A stretch of 64,000 nt of DNA from Roseiarcus sp963741405 (lineage in GTDB: Bacteria; Pseudomonadota; Alphaproteobacteria; Rhizobiales; Beijerinckiaceae). A program made the translations under genes and the position numbers. The DNA is taken from positions 1 through 64,000 of the forward strand of contig CAVUHX010000014.1 of NCBI GenBank assembly GCA_963741405.1, in the 5' to 3' direction. Below are positions 1 through 8,805 of this stretch, in pieces (within the stretch, counting starts at the first letter, position 1; each line of letters begins with the position of its first letter). A model generated the notes under the pieces. It did not search any database. It saw nothing but the letters and a program-made list of their open reading frames with translations, and was not told the DNA's origin.

Positions 1-80
1 TAGTCGCTCGCGTCCTTGAAACTTGGTGGCATTTCTGAATCCCTGTGCCTGCGCCAGCGGGGCGAGGATGGGGATGATTC

Positions 81-575
81 GTGGCAGGGACAAGCACTGG
101 GGCGAAGAAGTACGTTGTGAAATTGAGCGCGGAGGAGCGCGAGCGGCTTGAGGCGCTGATCAGCTCAGGCAAGCGATCGGCGCAACTGATCACGAAGGCG
201 AGGATCCTGCTCAAAGCGGACGCGTCGGAGGCGGGAGAAGGTTGGACGGACCGCGAAATAGCGGCTGCGTTGGATACCAGCGTCAACACCGTCGGTAGCA
301 CACGGCGACAATTGGTCGAAGAAGGGTTCGAGGCGACCCTGCTGCGCAAATACAATCCGAATTCCGCCCGTCCCCGAATTTTCGACGGCGCGGCCGAGGC
401 CAAGTTGATCGCCTTGGCCTGCTCTCCGGCTCCCGAGGGCTTCGCGCGTTGGAGCCTGCGGCTGCTCGAAGAGAAGGTCGTCGAACTGAACATCGTCGAG
501 AAAGCGAGCGATAACACGATCGGACGGACTCTAAAAAAAACACTCTCCAACCGCACCGCAATCGGCAATGGGTGA
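81..575 (+). CDS. IS630 transposase, first reading frame (DNA-binding half)
   Basis: This is the N-terminal helix-turn-helix half of an IS630-family transposase (164 aa from a GTG start). Residues 15-85 hold the winged-helix DNA-binding region (AREILLKAD-like segment, then a WTDREIAAALDTS helix-turn-helix). Near the end the frame crosses a run of eight A (about 532-540), after which a -1 shift joins it to the catalytic frame beginning near 572. This arrangement is typical of IS630 members that make the full transposase by programmed frameshifting. The alternative is an ordinary one-base lesion in a dead element, but both halves are otherwise undamaged. Confidence 0.8.
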   Translation: MAGTSTGAKKYVVKLSAEERERLEALISSGKRSAQLITKARILLKADASEAGEGWTDREIAAALDTSVNTVGSTRRQLVEEGFEATLLRKYNPNSARPRIFDGAAEAKLIALACSPAPEGFARWSLRLLEEKVVELNIVEKASDNTIGRTLKKTLSNRTAIGNG

Positions 576-1231
576 TTCCACCCGACGCCAACGCCGCCTT
601 CGTCGCAGCGATGGAAGACGTGCTGGAAACCTACCAAAAGCCGCGTGATCCCGAGCGGCCCTTGGTCTGTCTCGATGAAACGTCGAAACAGTTGGTCATA
701 GAGACGCGCAAGCCGATCCCAGCCAAGCCCGGGCAACCGATCCGGTACGATTACGAGTACGAACGCAATGGCGTGGCCAACATATTCATGACGTTCGCTC
801 CGCTGGAGGGCTGGCGCAAAGTCAAGGTCACCGACCATCACGCCGCCGTCGATTACGCGCAAGTGCTCAAAGAACTATCCGACGTCCATTTTCCCGACGC
901 CAAACAGATCGTCCTGGTTCAGGATAACCTGAGCACGCACACGGCGGCCTCGCTCTACGTGGCCTTCCCGCCAGAGGAGGCTCGCCGCCTCGCCAAGCGT
1001 TTCGAGTGGCATTATACGCCCAAACACGGAAGCTGGCTCGACATGGCAGAATCCGAACTTGCCGTCCTGACCAACCAATGCCTCGATCGCCGCATTCCCG
1101 ACAAGCCAACGCTCGCAAAAGAGATCGCCGCTTGGGAGGCCCATCGAAACAAACATCACGCCAAAGCCGATTGGCAGTTCACCACCAACGATGCCCGCGT
1201 CAAACTCAAGAGACTATACCCCCAATTTTGA
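572..1231 (+). CDS. IS630 transposase, second reading frame (DDE catalytic half)
   Basis: This is the catalytic half of the IS630 transposase, a DDE superfamily recombinase that cuts and pastes the element into TA sites. Visible motifs are VCLDETS (first Asp, about residue 34), VLVQDNLSTH (second Asp, about residue 112) and the WHYTPKHGSWLDMAE block with the final Glu. The frame overlaps the upstream one by 4 nt and, read by -1 slippage on the A8 run, continues as KKNTLQPHRNRQW into IPPDANAAF without a stop. It is probably expressed only as a fusion with the upstream frame. Confidence 0.85.
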   Translation: MIPPDANAAFVAAMEDVLETYQKPRDPERPLVCLDETSKQLVIETRKPIPAKPGQPIRYDYEYERNGVANIFMTFAPLEGWRKVKVTDHHAAVDYAQVLKELSDVHFPDAKQIVLVQDNLSTHTAASLYVAFPPEEARRLAKRFEWHYTPKHGSWLDMAESELAVLTNQCLDRRIPDKPTLAKEIAAWEAHRNKHHAKADWQFTTNDARVKLKRLYPQF

Positions 1232-1247
1232 GCGACTCGGGCGACTA

Positions 1248-2154
1248 GCATAGCCGTCAGGGCCGTGGTGGCGCCGACCGGAAGGTGGAGGATCTTGCCG
1301 CCATAGGGTTCGAGCAGAATGTCCTGCATGCTGAAGCCTGCGGTGCCAAGCGCGGTTGCAATCAGCCGCCGGCGGGTTCGCCCGGCCCCAGCGAAGTCGG
1401 TCCAGGCATCGAAGAAGCCGGCGTGCGCCGGAGCGGCCGTCGCAGGCCTGGCGTTGCGCGGCTCCTGCTTCCAGAGCGCGGCGCAATTCAGCAGCATGGT
1501 CGGGAGCGCCGCTCCCTGAACGACTTGAATGAGCCTCACCTCGCTGAAGTGAGCCAGCAGGAGGCCAAAGATCCCGGCGCTTACTGCCATGCCCAGCAGC
1601 AGCATGGCGAACAGGAGCGCGACGACGCGCGGGCGCGCCCGCTCGGGCGCAAGGTCGGTCGCCAGCGCGAGTCCGACTGTCTGCACCGTATGCAGGCCCG
1701 CGCCGACCAGAAGAAAGGCCAGCCCCGCAGCGGCCTGCCCGACCCATATCGGGCCAGTCGTATCCCCGGAAAGAATGAGCAGCGCGAACGGCATAATGGC
1801 GAAACCGCCGAACTGCAGAAGCGTGCCGAACCAGATGTAGGGGATGCGCCGCCAGCCAAGCACGGAGCGATGATTGTCGGAGCTGAAGCCGATCAGGGCC
1901 CTCAGCGGAGCGAACAGCAGCGGCAACGCCATCATGCAAGCAACGATCCAGGACGGCACGCCGAGTTCGACGATCATCACCCGCTTCAGCGTGCCGATCA
2001 GCAGGACGGCGGCCATACCGACCGTCACCTGAAAGAGCGACAGGCGCAGCAGCCGCGACATCGGAAGCTCCGCCGTCGCCGCGTCGGCGAAAGGCAGCAG
2101 CCGCGGAGCGACCTGCGTGAGCTGCCGAACGATCGCTGCGCTCGCCCGGTTCAT
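1248..2154 (-). pseudogene. PucC/LhaA-like BCD-family MFS transporter, interrupted by IS630
   Basis: The 302 visible codons encode hydrophobic membrane segments characteristic of the bacteriochlorophyll delivery family of the major facilitator superfamily (PucC, LhaA), which assists light-harvesting complex assembly. Recognisable blocks are RLSLFQVTVGMAAVLLIGTLKRVMIVELGVP and the HRSVLGWRRIPYIW loop. The reading frame ends at ...TTALTAML, where IS630 DNA begins at 1247. Family members run about 420-480 aa, so roughly the last third is cut off and should lie left of the window. The start ATG overlaps the stop of bchM (ATGA), as in an intact photosynthesis operon. From position (after bchM), lhaA is the better match than pucC. 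Confidence 0.8.
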
Positions 2155-2597
2155 GTGCGGCGGGCCTCCAGAGCCTGGGAGACATAGAACCCACAATCGA
2201 CGCGGCAGCTCCGCGCGATGCTCCAGCCTTTGAGATCCGTGTGATCGGCGAAGCGCCGCTCGAGCGCCCGTCGCGAAATCGGGGCGATCGCCGGCGCCCG
2301 ATCGCCGCGGGGAAAGAACCGCCCCACGGCATGCATCATGGTAAGCGCGGTCGTGCGCGGCCCGACGGTGAAGATGATCGCTTCGGCGGTTCGTCCGGAA
2401 AGTCCGGCGATCGTTCGCTCGATATCCGGCCCCTCATAATGGACGAGGCTATCCATCGCGACGACGTAATCGAAGCGACCGAGCGCGGGATCGAGCATGT
2501 CGCCGACGGCGAAAGTCGCCGACCCTGGCCCGAGCTCGCATGGCGCCCGGTCACGGGCGAGTTCGATCAGCGTCGGCGAAATGTCGATCGCCTGAAC
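2151..2597 (-). pseudogene. bchM: Magnesium-protoporphyrin O-methyltransferase, 5'-truncated
   Basis: The residual 148 codons match the C-terminal two thirds of BchM, the SAM-dependent methyltransferase that converts Mg-protoporphyrin IX to its monomethyl ester in bacteriochlorophyll synthesis. Seen are AIDISPTLIELARDRAP (after the missing SAM-binding glycine motif), GRFDYVVAMDSLVHY and the VGRFFPRGDRAPAI segment near the C-terminus. About 80 N-terminal codons, including SAM motif I, are replaced by the end of the IS21 element at 2598. It therefore cannot be functional. It is translationally coupled to the pucC-like gene (overlapping ATGA). Confidence 0.85.
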
Positions 2598-2711
2598 TGT
2601 GTTTCGGCGTGGAAAAGTGACCCCCTGAGGCGGGGGATCGGCGTCCAAAATTGACCCCCTGATTTCCGATTTGTTCGGCTGCCTGCTTTGGCGCGAAGCG
2701 GGCGGTGAGGG

Positions 2712-4208
2712 ATGCTGATTGTGGAGACGATTGGTCGGATACGGCGGGAGCATTTCGTTCAGGGCAAGACGATCAGGGAGATCGCGCGCGACCTGAGGCT
2801 GTCGCGCAACACGGTGCGCAAGGTCCTGCGATCGGCGGAGACGGCGTTTTTCTATGGACGAGAAGTTCAGCCGCGGCCGAAGCTGGGTGGCTGGACGGAA
2901 GACCTCGATCGGCTGCTGGCGAGGAACGCGGACGCTTCGGCGCGCGAGCGGATGACGCTGATCCGCATTTTCGAGGAGCTGCGGACGCTCGGCTACGAAG
3001 GCGGCTACGACGCCGTTCGACGTTACGCCCGCGCTTGGGCCAAGGCGAACGCGAGCGCGACGGCGAGCGCCTTCGTCCCGCTGACGTTCTCGCCGGGCGA
3101 GGCCTACCAGTTCGACTGGAGCCACGACATCGTTGTGATGGACGGGGTAACGACGACCGTGAAGGTCGCGCACATCCGTCTTTGCCACAGCCGCATGATG
3201 CTCGCACGCGCCTATCCGCGCGAAACGCAGGAGATGGTTTTCGACGCCCACGAGCGGGCGTTCGCGTTCTTCAGGGGCGCCTGCTCGCGCGGCATCTACG
3301 ACAACATGAAGACGGCGGTGGAGACGATCTTCGTCGGCAAGGATCGGCAATACAATCGCCGCTTCCTCCAGATGTGCTCGCATCACCTCGTCGAGCCCGT
3401 TGCCTGCACGCCGGCCTCGGGCTGGGAGAAGGGCCAGGTCGAGAACCAGGTCGGCCTCGTGCGCGAGCGCTTCTTCACCCCGCGCTTGCGCGTCAAGAAT
3501 TACGACGAACTGAACGCCTGGCTGATGGACAAATGCATCGCCTGGGCCAAGGCGCATTCTCATCCCGAACAGCCCGACAGGACGATCTGGGAGGTCTTCG
3601 AGGAAGAGCGCCCCAAGCTCATTCCCTATCGCGGCCGCTTCGACGGCTTCCATGCCCTGCCGGCCTCGGTGTCGAAGACCTGCCTCGTCCGCTTCGACAA
3701 CAACAAATACTCGGTGAGCGCCAGCGCGGTCGGCCGCCCGGTCGAAGTCCACGCCTACGCCGATCGCGTCGTGATCCGCCAGGACGGGCGCATCGTGGCG
3801 GAACACCCACGCCGCTATGGGCGTGGCGCGACGGTCTATGATCCTTGGCATTACGTTCCGGTCCTGGCGCGCAAGCCGGGAGCCTTGCGCAACGGGGCGC
3901 CGTTCAAGGACTGGGTGCTGCCGACGGCGCTCGATCGCGTGCGGCGCAAGCTTGCCGGCTCCGACGACGGCGACCGGCAGATGGTCAAAATCCTCGCCGC
4001 CGTGCTCACCGATGGATTGCTTGCGGTGGAGGCCGCCTGCCTTCAGGCGCTGTCCGAGGGCGTCCATTCGGCCGACGTCGTCATCAACATCCTCGCGCGT
4101 CAGCGCGATCCCGGACCGGCGGCGACGATCATGACGCCCGACGCGTTGCAGCTCCGTCACGCGCCGATCGCCGACTGCGCCCGATACGACCAACTCAGGA
4201 GCGCGTAA
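2712..4208 (+). CDS. istA: IS21-family transposase IstA
   Basis: This 498-aa transposase of IS21 elements carries an N-terminal helix-turn-helix (IREIARDLRLSRNTVRKVL, residues 20-40) and an RNase H-fold integrase core. The catalytic acids are visible in YQFDWSHD (about residue 137), YDNMKTAVE (about 197) and GWEKGQVENQVG (about 243). A C-terminal beta domain (CLVRFDNNKYSVSASAVGRPVEV) follows. Length is normal for the family and no frameshift is present. It lies 3 nt upstream of istB, with which it acts in transposition. Confidence 0.95.
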   Translation: MLIVETIGRIRREHFVQGKTIREIARDLRLSRNTVRKVLRSAETAFFYGREVQPRPKLGGWTEDLDRLLARNADASARERMTLIRIFEELRTLGYEGGYDAVRRYARAWAKANASATASAFVPLTFSPGEAYQFDWSHDIVVMDGVTTTVKVAHIRLCHSRMMLARAYPRETQEMVFDAHERAFAFFRGACSRGIYDNMKTAVETIFVGKDRQYNRRFLQMCSHHLVEPVACTPASGWEKGQVENQVGLVRERFFTPRLRVKNYDELNAWLMDKCIAWAKAHSHPEQPDRTIWEVFEEERPKLIPYRGRFDGFHALPASVSKTCLVRFDNNKYSVSASAVGRPVEVHAYADRVVIRQDGRIVAEHPRRYGRGATVYDPWHYVPVLARKPGALRNGAPFKDWVLPTALDRVRRKLAGSDDGDRQMVKILAAVLTDGLLAVEAACLQALSEGVHSADVVINILARQRDPGPAATIMTPDALQLRHAPIADCARYDQLRSA

Positions 4209-4211
4209 CCC

Positions 4212-4940
4212 ATGGAAAGAACCGAAGTCCTCGACATGATGAGCAGCCTCAAGCTCTACGGGATGAGGAGCGCCTACGACGAGACGCTGACCACGGCGCT
4301 CAAGCGCAAGCATGAGCCGCAGCGTTTCGTCGGCGATCTCCTGAAAGCCGAGATCTCGGAGAAGCAGGCGCGCTCGATCAAATACCAGCTCACAGTCGCC
4401 AAGCTGCCGCTGGCCAAGGACGTCGACGACTTCGCGTTCAAGAACTCGCCGATCAACGAGGCTCTCGTGCGCGACCTCGCCGCCGGCGGCTTCCTTGCCC
4501 AGCAGCGCAACCTCGTCCTGGTCGGGGGAACCGGCACCGGCAAGACGCACCTGGCCATCGCGATCGCGCGAAGCTGCATCCGCGCCGGATCGCGCGGGCG
4601 CTTCTTCACCACCGTCGATCTCGTCAATCAGCTCGAGGCTCAGGCGCGCGCCGGCCGCCAGGGACGGCTTGCTGATTATCTCACCCGCCTCGACTTCGTG
4701 ATCCTCGACGAACTCGGCTATCTCCCCTTCGCCCAGGCCGGCGGGCAATTGCTGTTCCACCTGATCAGCCGTCTCTATGAGCGCACCTCGATCATCGTCA
4801 CCACCAACCTCGCCTTCGGCGAATGGCCGAGCGTGTTCGGCGATCCAAAAATGACCACCGCGCTGCTCGACCGCCTCACCCATCACTGCGACATCGTCGA
4901 GACCGGCAACGAAAGCTGGCGCTTCAAGAACCGCGCCTGA
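4212..4940 (+). CDS. istB: IS21-family helper ATPase IstB
   Basis: This 242-aa AAA+ ATPase related to DnaC selects and remodels target DNA for IstA. The Walker A motif GGTGTGKTHLA is at about residues 105-115 and Walker B DFVILDELGY at about 163-172. An N-terminal DNA/IstA-interaction region comes before them. The length is typical of the family. It follows istA by 3 nt in the same element, so both transposition functions appear intact and the insertion may be recent. Confidence 0.95.
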   Translation: MERTEVLDMMSSLKLYGMRSAYDETLTTALKRKHEPQRFVGDLLKAEISEKQARSIKYQLTVAKLPLAKDVDDFAFKNSPINEALVRDLAAGGFLAQQRNLVLVGGTGTGKTHLAIAIARSCIRAGSRGRFFTTVDLVNQLEAQARAGRQGRLADYLTRLDFVILDELGYLPFAQAGGQLLFHLISRLYERTSIIVTTNLAFGEWPSVFGDPKMTTALLDRLTHHCDIVETGNESWRFKNRA

Positions 4941-5093
4941 CGCGAGACAATCTCAGGTCAACCAAACCGCGCTCGCCCCGGCTGCGCAACCCCGACCAGC
5001 TACGCCGGGCCGAGCGCTGCCGTCCGCGCCCTGGCACCAACAGGGGTCAATTTTGGACGCCGATCGGGGGTCAATTTTGGACGCCGATTGACA

Positions 5094-6230
5094 GGAAATC
5101 ACGGCGCAAGGGATCCCAAGTCGCTTGGCGATGTGCCGCTCCATTTGCGTGCCAAGCACTAGCTCGGGGTGCAGAGCGACGACCCTGGCCTCGACCTCGA
5201 GATAGTCGTCGGTGATCAGGGCCTCGACGCCGAAGCTCGCCGCCGCCTCGCGTACCTCGCGGGCGAACTCCCGCGTGTAGGTTCCAAGGCCCACAACCTT
5301 GAGGCCGAGTTCGGCCTCGGCGACACGCGCGGCGGCGAGCGTGTGAGTCGCGTCGCCGAAGACGAAGACGCGCTTGCCGGTCAGATAGGTCGAATCGACC
5401 GAGCGCGAATACCAAGGCAGGCGCGAGGCCGTTTCGGCGAGATCGCTTGGCGCCCTCACCTTGGCGAGCCCCTCCACTTCCGCGATGAACGTTCGCGTCG
5501 CGCCCACTCCGATCGGCACGGTCTTGGTGTGCGGCTGCCTATACGCGCGCTCGAGCCATTGCGCGGTTGGAAGCGCGATTTCGGGATAGAGGACGACATT
5601 GAAATCGGCTTCGCCGAGACGGCTCAGGTCTTCGGGGCTCGCGCCGAGCGGCGCGGTCACATGGATGTCGACGCCAAGCTGTCCGAGAAGCTGCACGGTC
5701 TCGCGGACGTCGTCGCGATGGCGGAAGCCGAGCGCGGTCGGCCCGAGCAGGTTGCAGCTTGGCCTCGCCTCGGGAGGACGGTCCCGCCGCGGTCCAGCGA
5801 GCGCGCGGGCGAGGCGGTAGAACGTCTCGGCGGCGCCCCAATTCTCTTTCTTGCGATAGGCGGAGAGTTCGAGCGGCACGATCGGGACCGGCAGGTCCAT
5901 CGCCTTCGCCAGTCCGCCGGGATCGTCCTGCAGGAGCTCAGCCGTGCAGGACGCGCCGACGATCATCGCCTGCGGCTTGAAGCGCTCGTACGCCTCGCGC
6001 GCCGCCGTCTTGAAGAGCTCCGCCGTGTCGGCGCCGAGGTCGCGGGCTTCGAAAGTCGTGTAGGTGACCGGAGGCCGCTGGCCGCGGCGCTCGATCATTG
6101 TGAACAGCAGGTCGGCGTAGGTGTCGCCCTGCGGCGCATGCAGCACAAAATGGAGCCCGCGCATCGCCGTCGCCACGCGCATCGCCCCGACGTGGGGAGG
6201 TCCTTCGTAAGTCCAGAGCGTCAGGTCCAT
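5094..6230 (-). pseudogene. bchB: Light-independent protochlorophyllide reductase subunit B, 3'-truncated
   Basis: BchB pairs with BchN as the catalytic component of dark-operative protochlorophyllide reductase. The start MDLTLWTYEGPPHVGAMRV is intact. Asp36, the unusual [4Fe-4S] ligand described for Rhodobacter BchB, is at residue 36, and the substrate-side Asp in YSRSVDSTYL is at residue 279. Native coding ends after residue 379 (CAVIS) exactly where IS21 begins. Full-length BchB is about 510-530 aa, so about 140 residues, including the C-terminal domain, are gone. Translation would read into the IS end. The gene is non-functional unless a second copy exists. Confidence 0.92.
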
Positions 6231-6234
6231 TGCC

Positions 6235-7515
6235 TAGTTCATCGAATCGTTGAAACCAATCATATGCGCGCGGGATTCATTTTTCCTGACGTGGTTTGTA
6301 GCCTTGCTGCTTTGATTCGGAAGCGAGGTGTGAGGTGATGGCGGGTCGACGGCGGGCGATTGAATTGGCGATTGGCGAGGAGGATGTGGCGGCGTTGGGC
6401 GCGATTGCCCGCTCGCGAACGGAATTGGCGAGCCGGGTTGATCGAGCGCGGATGCTGCTGGCCTACCGGGAAGACGGATCGTTTTTTGCGGTGGGGCGAG
6501 CCTTGGGGCGCACCATCAGACCGTCCAGCGCTGTGTCGAGCGGGCGTTGGTCTATGGCCCGATGGCGGCGCTCGACGATCGACCGCGGCCCGGCAGGGAG
6601 GCGACGATCACCGCCGAGGCCAAGGCATGGGTTGTCGACCTCGCCTGCCGCAAGGCCAAGGACCTCGGCTATCCCCACGAATTGTGGACAACGCGGCTTC
6701 TCGCCTGCCATGCGCGTGAGCATGGGCCGGCGGAGGGCCACGCTTGCCTTGCCAAGTTGGCTCAGGGGACGGTGTGCAATATCCTCAACGAGCAGGAGAT
6801 CAAGCCGCACAAGGTCCGCTATTACCTGGAACGCCGCGATCCGGAGTTCAAGCAGAAGATGGCGGAGGTTCTGTGCGTCTATGGCGAGGTGAAGCTTATT
6901 CGGGAGAGCGCGGCCGCCGCGAAGCAAAAGCCGAGCGATGCGGTGGCGATTGTCTCCTACGATGAAAAGCCCGGCATTCAGGCAATCGCCACGACGGCCC
7001 CGGACCTGCCGCCCGAGCCCGGCAGACATGCGACCTTCGCGCGCGACTACGAGTACAAGCGCCACGGCACGGTCAGCTTGCTGGCCGGCATTGATCTGCT
7101 CACCGGCCAGGTCCACGCTCTCGTCAAGGACCGCCACCGCAGCCGCGAATTCATTGAATTCCTCCAGCTCCTCGACGCCGCCTATCCGAGCCATACGGCG
7201 ATCAAGCTGATCCTCGACAATCATTCGGCGCACATCTCCAAGGAGACCAGGGCTTGGCTCGCCGCCCAACCGGAAGGCCGCTTCACCTTTGTCTTCACCC
7301 CCAAGCATGGCTCCTGGCTCAATCTCGTCGAGGGTTTCTTCTCCAAGCTCGCCCGCTCGGTGCTGCGCCACATCCGCGTCGCATCCAAACAGGAACTCAA
7401 GGACCGCATCATGGCCGCCATGGATCACTTCAATCGACACCCCGTCGTCCACTCTTGGTCCTATAAGCTCGACCAGGCAGCCTGATATGATTCGAATCTC
7501 AAAATCGATGAACTA
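6235..7515 (+). mobile_element. IS630-family insertion sequence between bchB and bchN
   Basis: The ends are CTAGTTCATCGA at 6234 and its inverted copy TCGATGAACTAG ending at 7516, flanking an IS630 transposase gene. The target was a CTAG tetranucleotide with duplication of TA. Removing the element joins the TAG stop of bchN to a GCA spacer followed by the bchB ATG, so the insertion lies in the short bchN-bchB gap and leaves both coding ends unchanged, although it would disrupt cotranscription. Confidence 0.88.
6338..7485 (+). pseudogene. IS630-family transposase with one frameshift
   Basis: The DDE transposase of the IS630 element is encoded in two frames. The first (from the ATG at 6338) gives ELAIGEEDVAALGAIARSR and RMLLAYREDGSFFAVGRALG. 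A single missing base near 6510 then shifts to the frame reading HHQTVQRCVERALVYGPMAALDDRPRPGREA and the catalytic domain. The catalytic blocks VSYDEKPGIQA, LILDNHSAH and TPKHGSWLNLVEGFF are intact. No A-run or other slippery site is evident at the shift, so this copy looks inactivated (or the base is a sequencing error). The second frame alone can be read from 6547 (312 aa), without the helix-turn-helix. Confidence 0.85.
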
Positions 7516-8805
7516 GACCCCCAGCCTGGAGCGACGAACCAGCGGGCGCGCGAACAGTTCGGCGAGATCGCCGGCTTGCTCATAACCCTGGATCGGGGTG
7601 AACAGCAGTTCGATCGACCATTTGGTCGCATAACCCTCCGCCTCCAGAGGATTTGCCAGCCCAAGCCCGCAGACCACGAGATCCGGGCGCGCCTCCCGGC
7701 AACGGTCGAGTTGCCGTTCGACATCCTGCCCTTCGGTGAGCGTCGGTCCCGACGGCAACAGCGCGAGTTCGTCTGCGAGGAGCGTCCGGTTGAGATACGG
7801 CGTACCGATCTCGATAGGCGCCATCCCGAGTTCTCTCGCAAGAAAGCGCGCGAGAGGAATTTCGAGTTGAGAATCGGGGAAGAAGAAGATGCGCTTGCCG
7901 TCCAACAGCTCGCGATGACGTGCAAGCGCCGTCTTTGCGCGCTCTCTCCCTGCGGTCGTCGCCATTTCGAATCTGTCGGACGAAACGCCGAAAGCCAGCG
8001 CCGCCGCTCGAAGCCAGCCGGTCGTGCCCTCTTCTCCCAGCGGGAACGGCGCGGCGATCCGCTTCGCGCCGCGGTCCTCCAGTGCGCGCGCCGTCGCGCT
8101 GAGGAAGGGTTGCGCAAGTAAAAAGCGTGTGCCGGACCCGGTCGGCGGAGCTTCGGCCGACCGTCGCATCGGCAGAAATCGAACGCCTACTATACCCAGC
8201 GCATCGAAGATGCGGGCGAACTGGTCCTCGACGACATCCGACAGCGCCCCGACAATCAGGAGATTGGGCTCCGCGTTGGAGAGGTCGTCGGCCAGATCGG
8301 GGACAAGCGAGGCAAGGCACGCGTCCTCGCCCTCGGTGAAGGTCGTCTCGATGCCGCTGCCGGAATAGGCAAGGACTCGAACCCGTGGGGCGTGCCTGAC
8401 TGACTGTCGGGCCGCAGCCCGTTTCAGATCGATCTTGATCACTTCCGACGGGCACGACCCGACGAGGAAAAGCAGTTTGATCTCGGGACGGCGCTCGAGG
8501 AGCCTGCCGACAACGCGGTCGAGTTCGTCGTCGACGTCGGCGATTCCGGCAAGGTCCCGTTCACCGAGAATGGCTGTGGCGAACCGCGGTTCGGCGAAGA
8601 TCATCACGCCGGCCGCCGATTGGAGGAGGTGCGCGCAGGTCCGCGAGCCCACGACGAGGAAGAAGGCGTCCTGAATCTTGCGATGAAGCCAGACGATGCC
8701 AGTCAGCCCGCAAAACACTTCGCGCTGCCCGCGTTCGCGCAGGACCGGCGCCGTCCCGCATCCACCAGAGGACGCGCTCCGCTCGATTGGAGTCAGAGAG
8801 TTCAC
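7513..8805 (-). CDS. bchN: Light-independent protochlorophyllide reductase subunit N
   Basis: BchN (430 aa) forms the NB-protein of dark-operative protochlorophyllide reductase with BchB and receives electrons from BchL. The three [4Fe-4S] ligands known from Rhodobacter (Cys26, 51 and 112) appear as Cys32, Cys57 and Cys118, a constant offset of six. The family signatures GQREVFCGLTGIVWLHRKIQDAF, GSRTCAHL and FLVGSCPSEVIK are present, and the C-terminus FARPLVRRSRLGV is complete. The GTG start overlaps the bchF stop (GTGA). The reading frame is undamaged although its partners bchB and bchL are broken or absent here, which suggests recent loss of the pathway. Confidence 0.93.
   Translation of the reverse strand: MNSLTPIERSASSGGCGTAPVLRERGQREVFCGLTGIVWLHRKIQDAFFLVVGSRTCAHLLQSAAGVMIFAEPRFATAILGERDLAGIADVDDELDRVVGRLLERRPEIKLLFLVGSCPSEVIKIDLKRAAARQSVRHAPRVRVLAYSGSGIETTFTEGEDACLASLVPDLADDLSNAEPNLLIVGALSDVVEDQFARIFDALGIVGVRFLPMRRSAEAPPTGSGTRFLLAQPFLSATARALEDRGAKRIAAPFPLGEEGTTGWLRAAALAFGVSSDRFEMATTAGRERAKTALARHRELLDGKRIFFFPDSQLEIPLARFLARELGMAPIEIGTPYLNRTLLADELALLPSGPTLTEGQDVERQLDRCREARPDLVVCGLGLANPLEAEGYATKWSIELLFTPIQGYEQAGDLAELFARPLVRRSRLGV

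Larger units (their letters stand above)
1..1247 (+). mobile_element. IS630-family insertion sequence, apparently complete
   Basis: The left end reads TAGTCGCTCGCGTC and the reverse complement of the right end (about 1234-1247) reads TAGTCGCCCGAGTC, giving an imperfect terminal inverted repeat that begins with the TA target dinucleotide duplicated by IS630/mariner-type elements. It carries two overlapping transposase reading frames. The element starts exactly at the window edge, so the left TA may be shared with unseen flanking DNA. It interrupts the pucC-like gene on its right. Confidence 0.85.
2598..5093 (+). mobile_element. IS21-family insertion sequence, intact, at a deletion junction
   Basis: The left end begins TGTGTTTCGGCGTGG and the right end, reverse complemented, TGTCAATCGGCGTCC. 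Each end has a second internal copy of the repeat (GGCGTCCAAAATTGACCCC near 2640 and near 5045-5062), the multiple terminal repeat layout of IS21. It carries intact istA and istB. The flanking host bases are GCCTGAAC on the left and GGAAATCA on the right, so there is no target duplication. The left flank is bchM codon ~80 and the right flank is bchB codon 379, so the insertion coincides with loss of the intervening genes. Confidence 0.92.

Noticed and set aside
2151..4886. A 911-codon open frame on the minus strand
   Set aside because: It is a shadow of istA/istB on the other strand that happens to read into the genuine bchM remnant; only the last 148 codons are real coding sequence.
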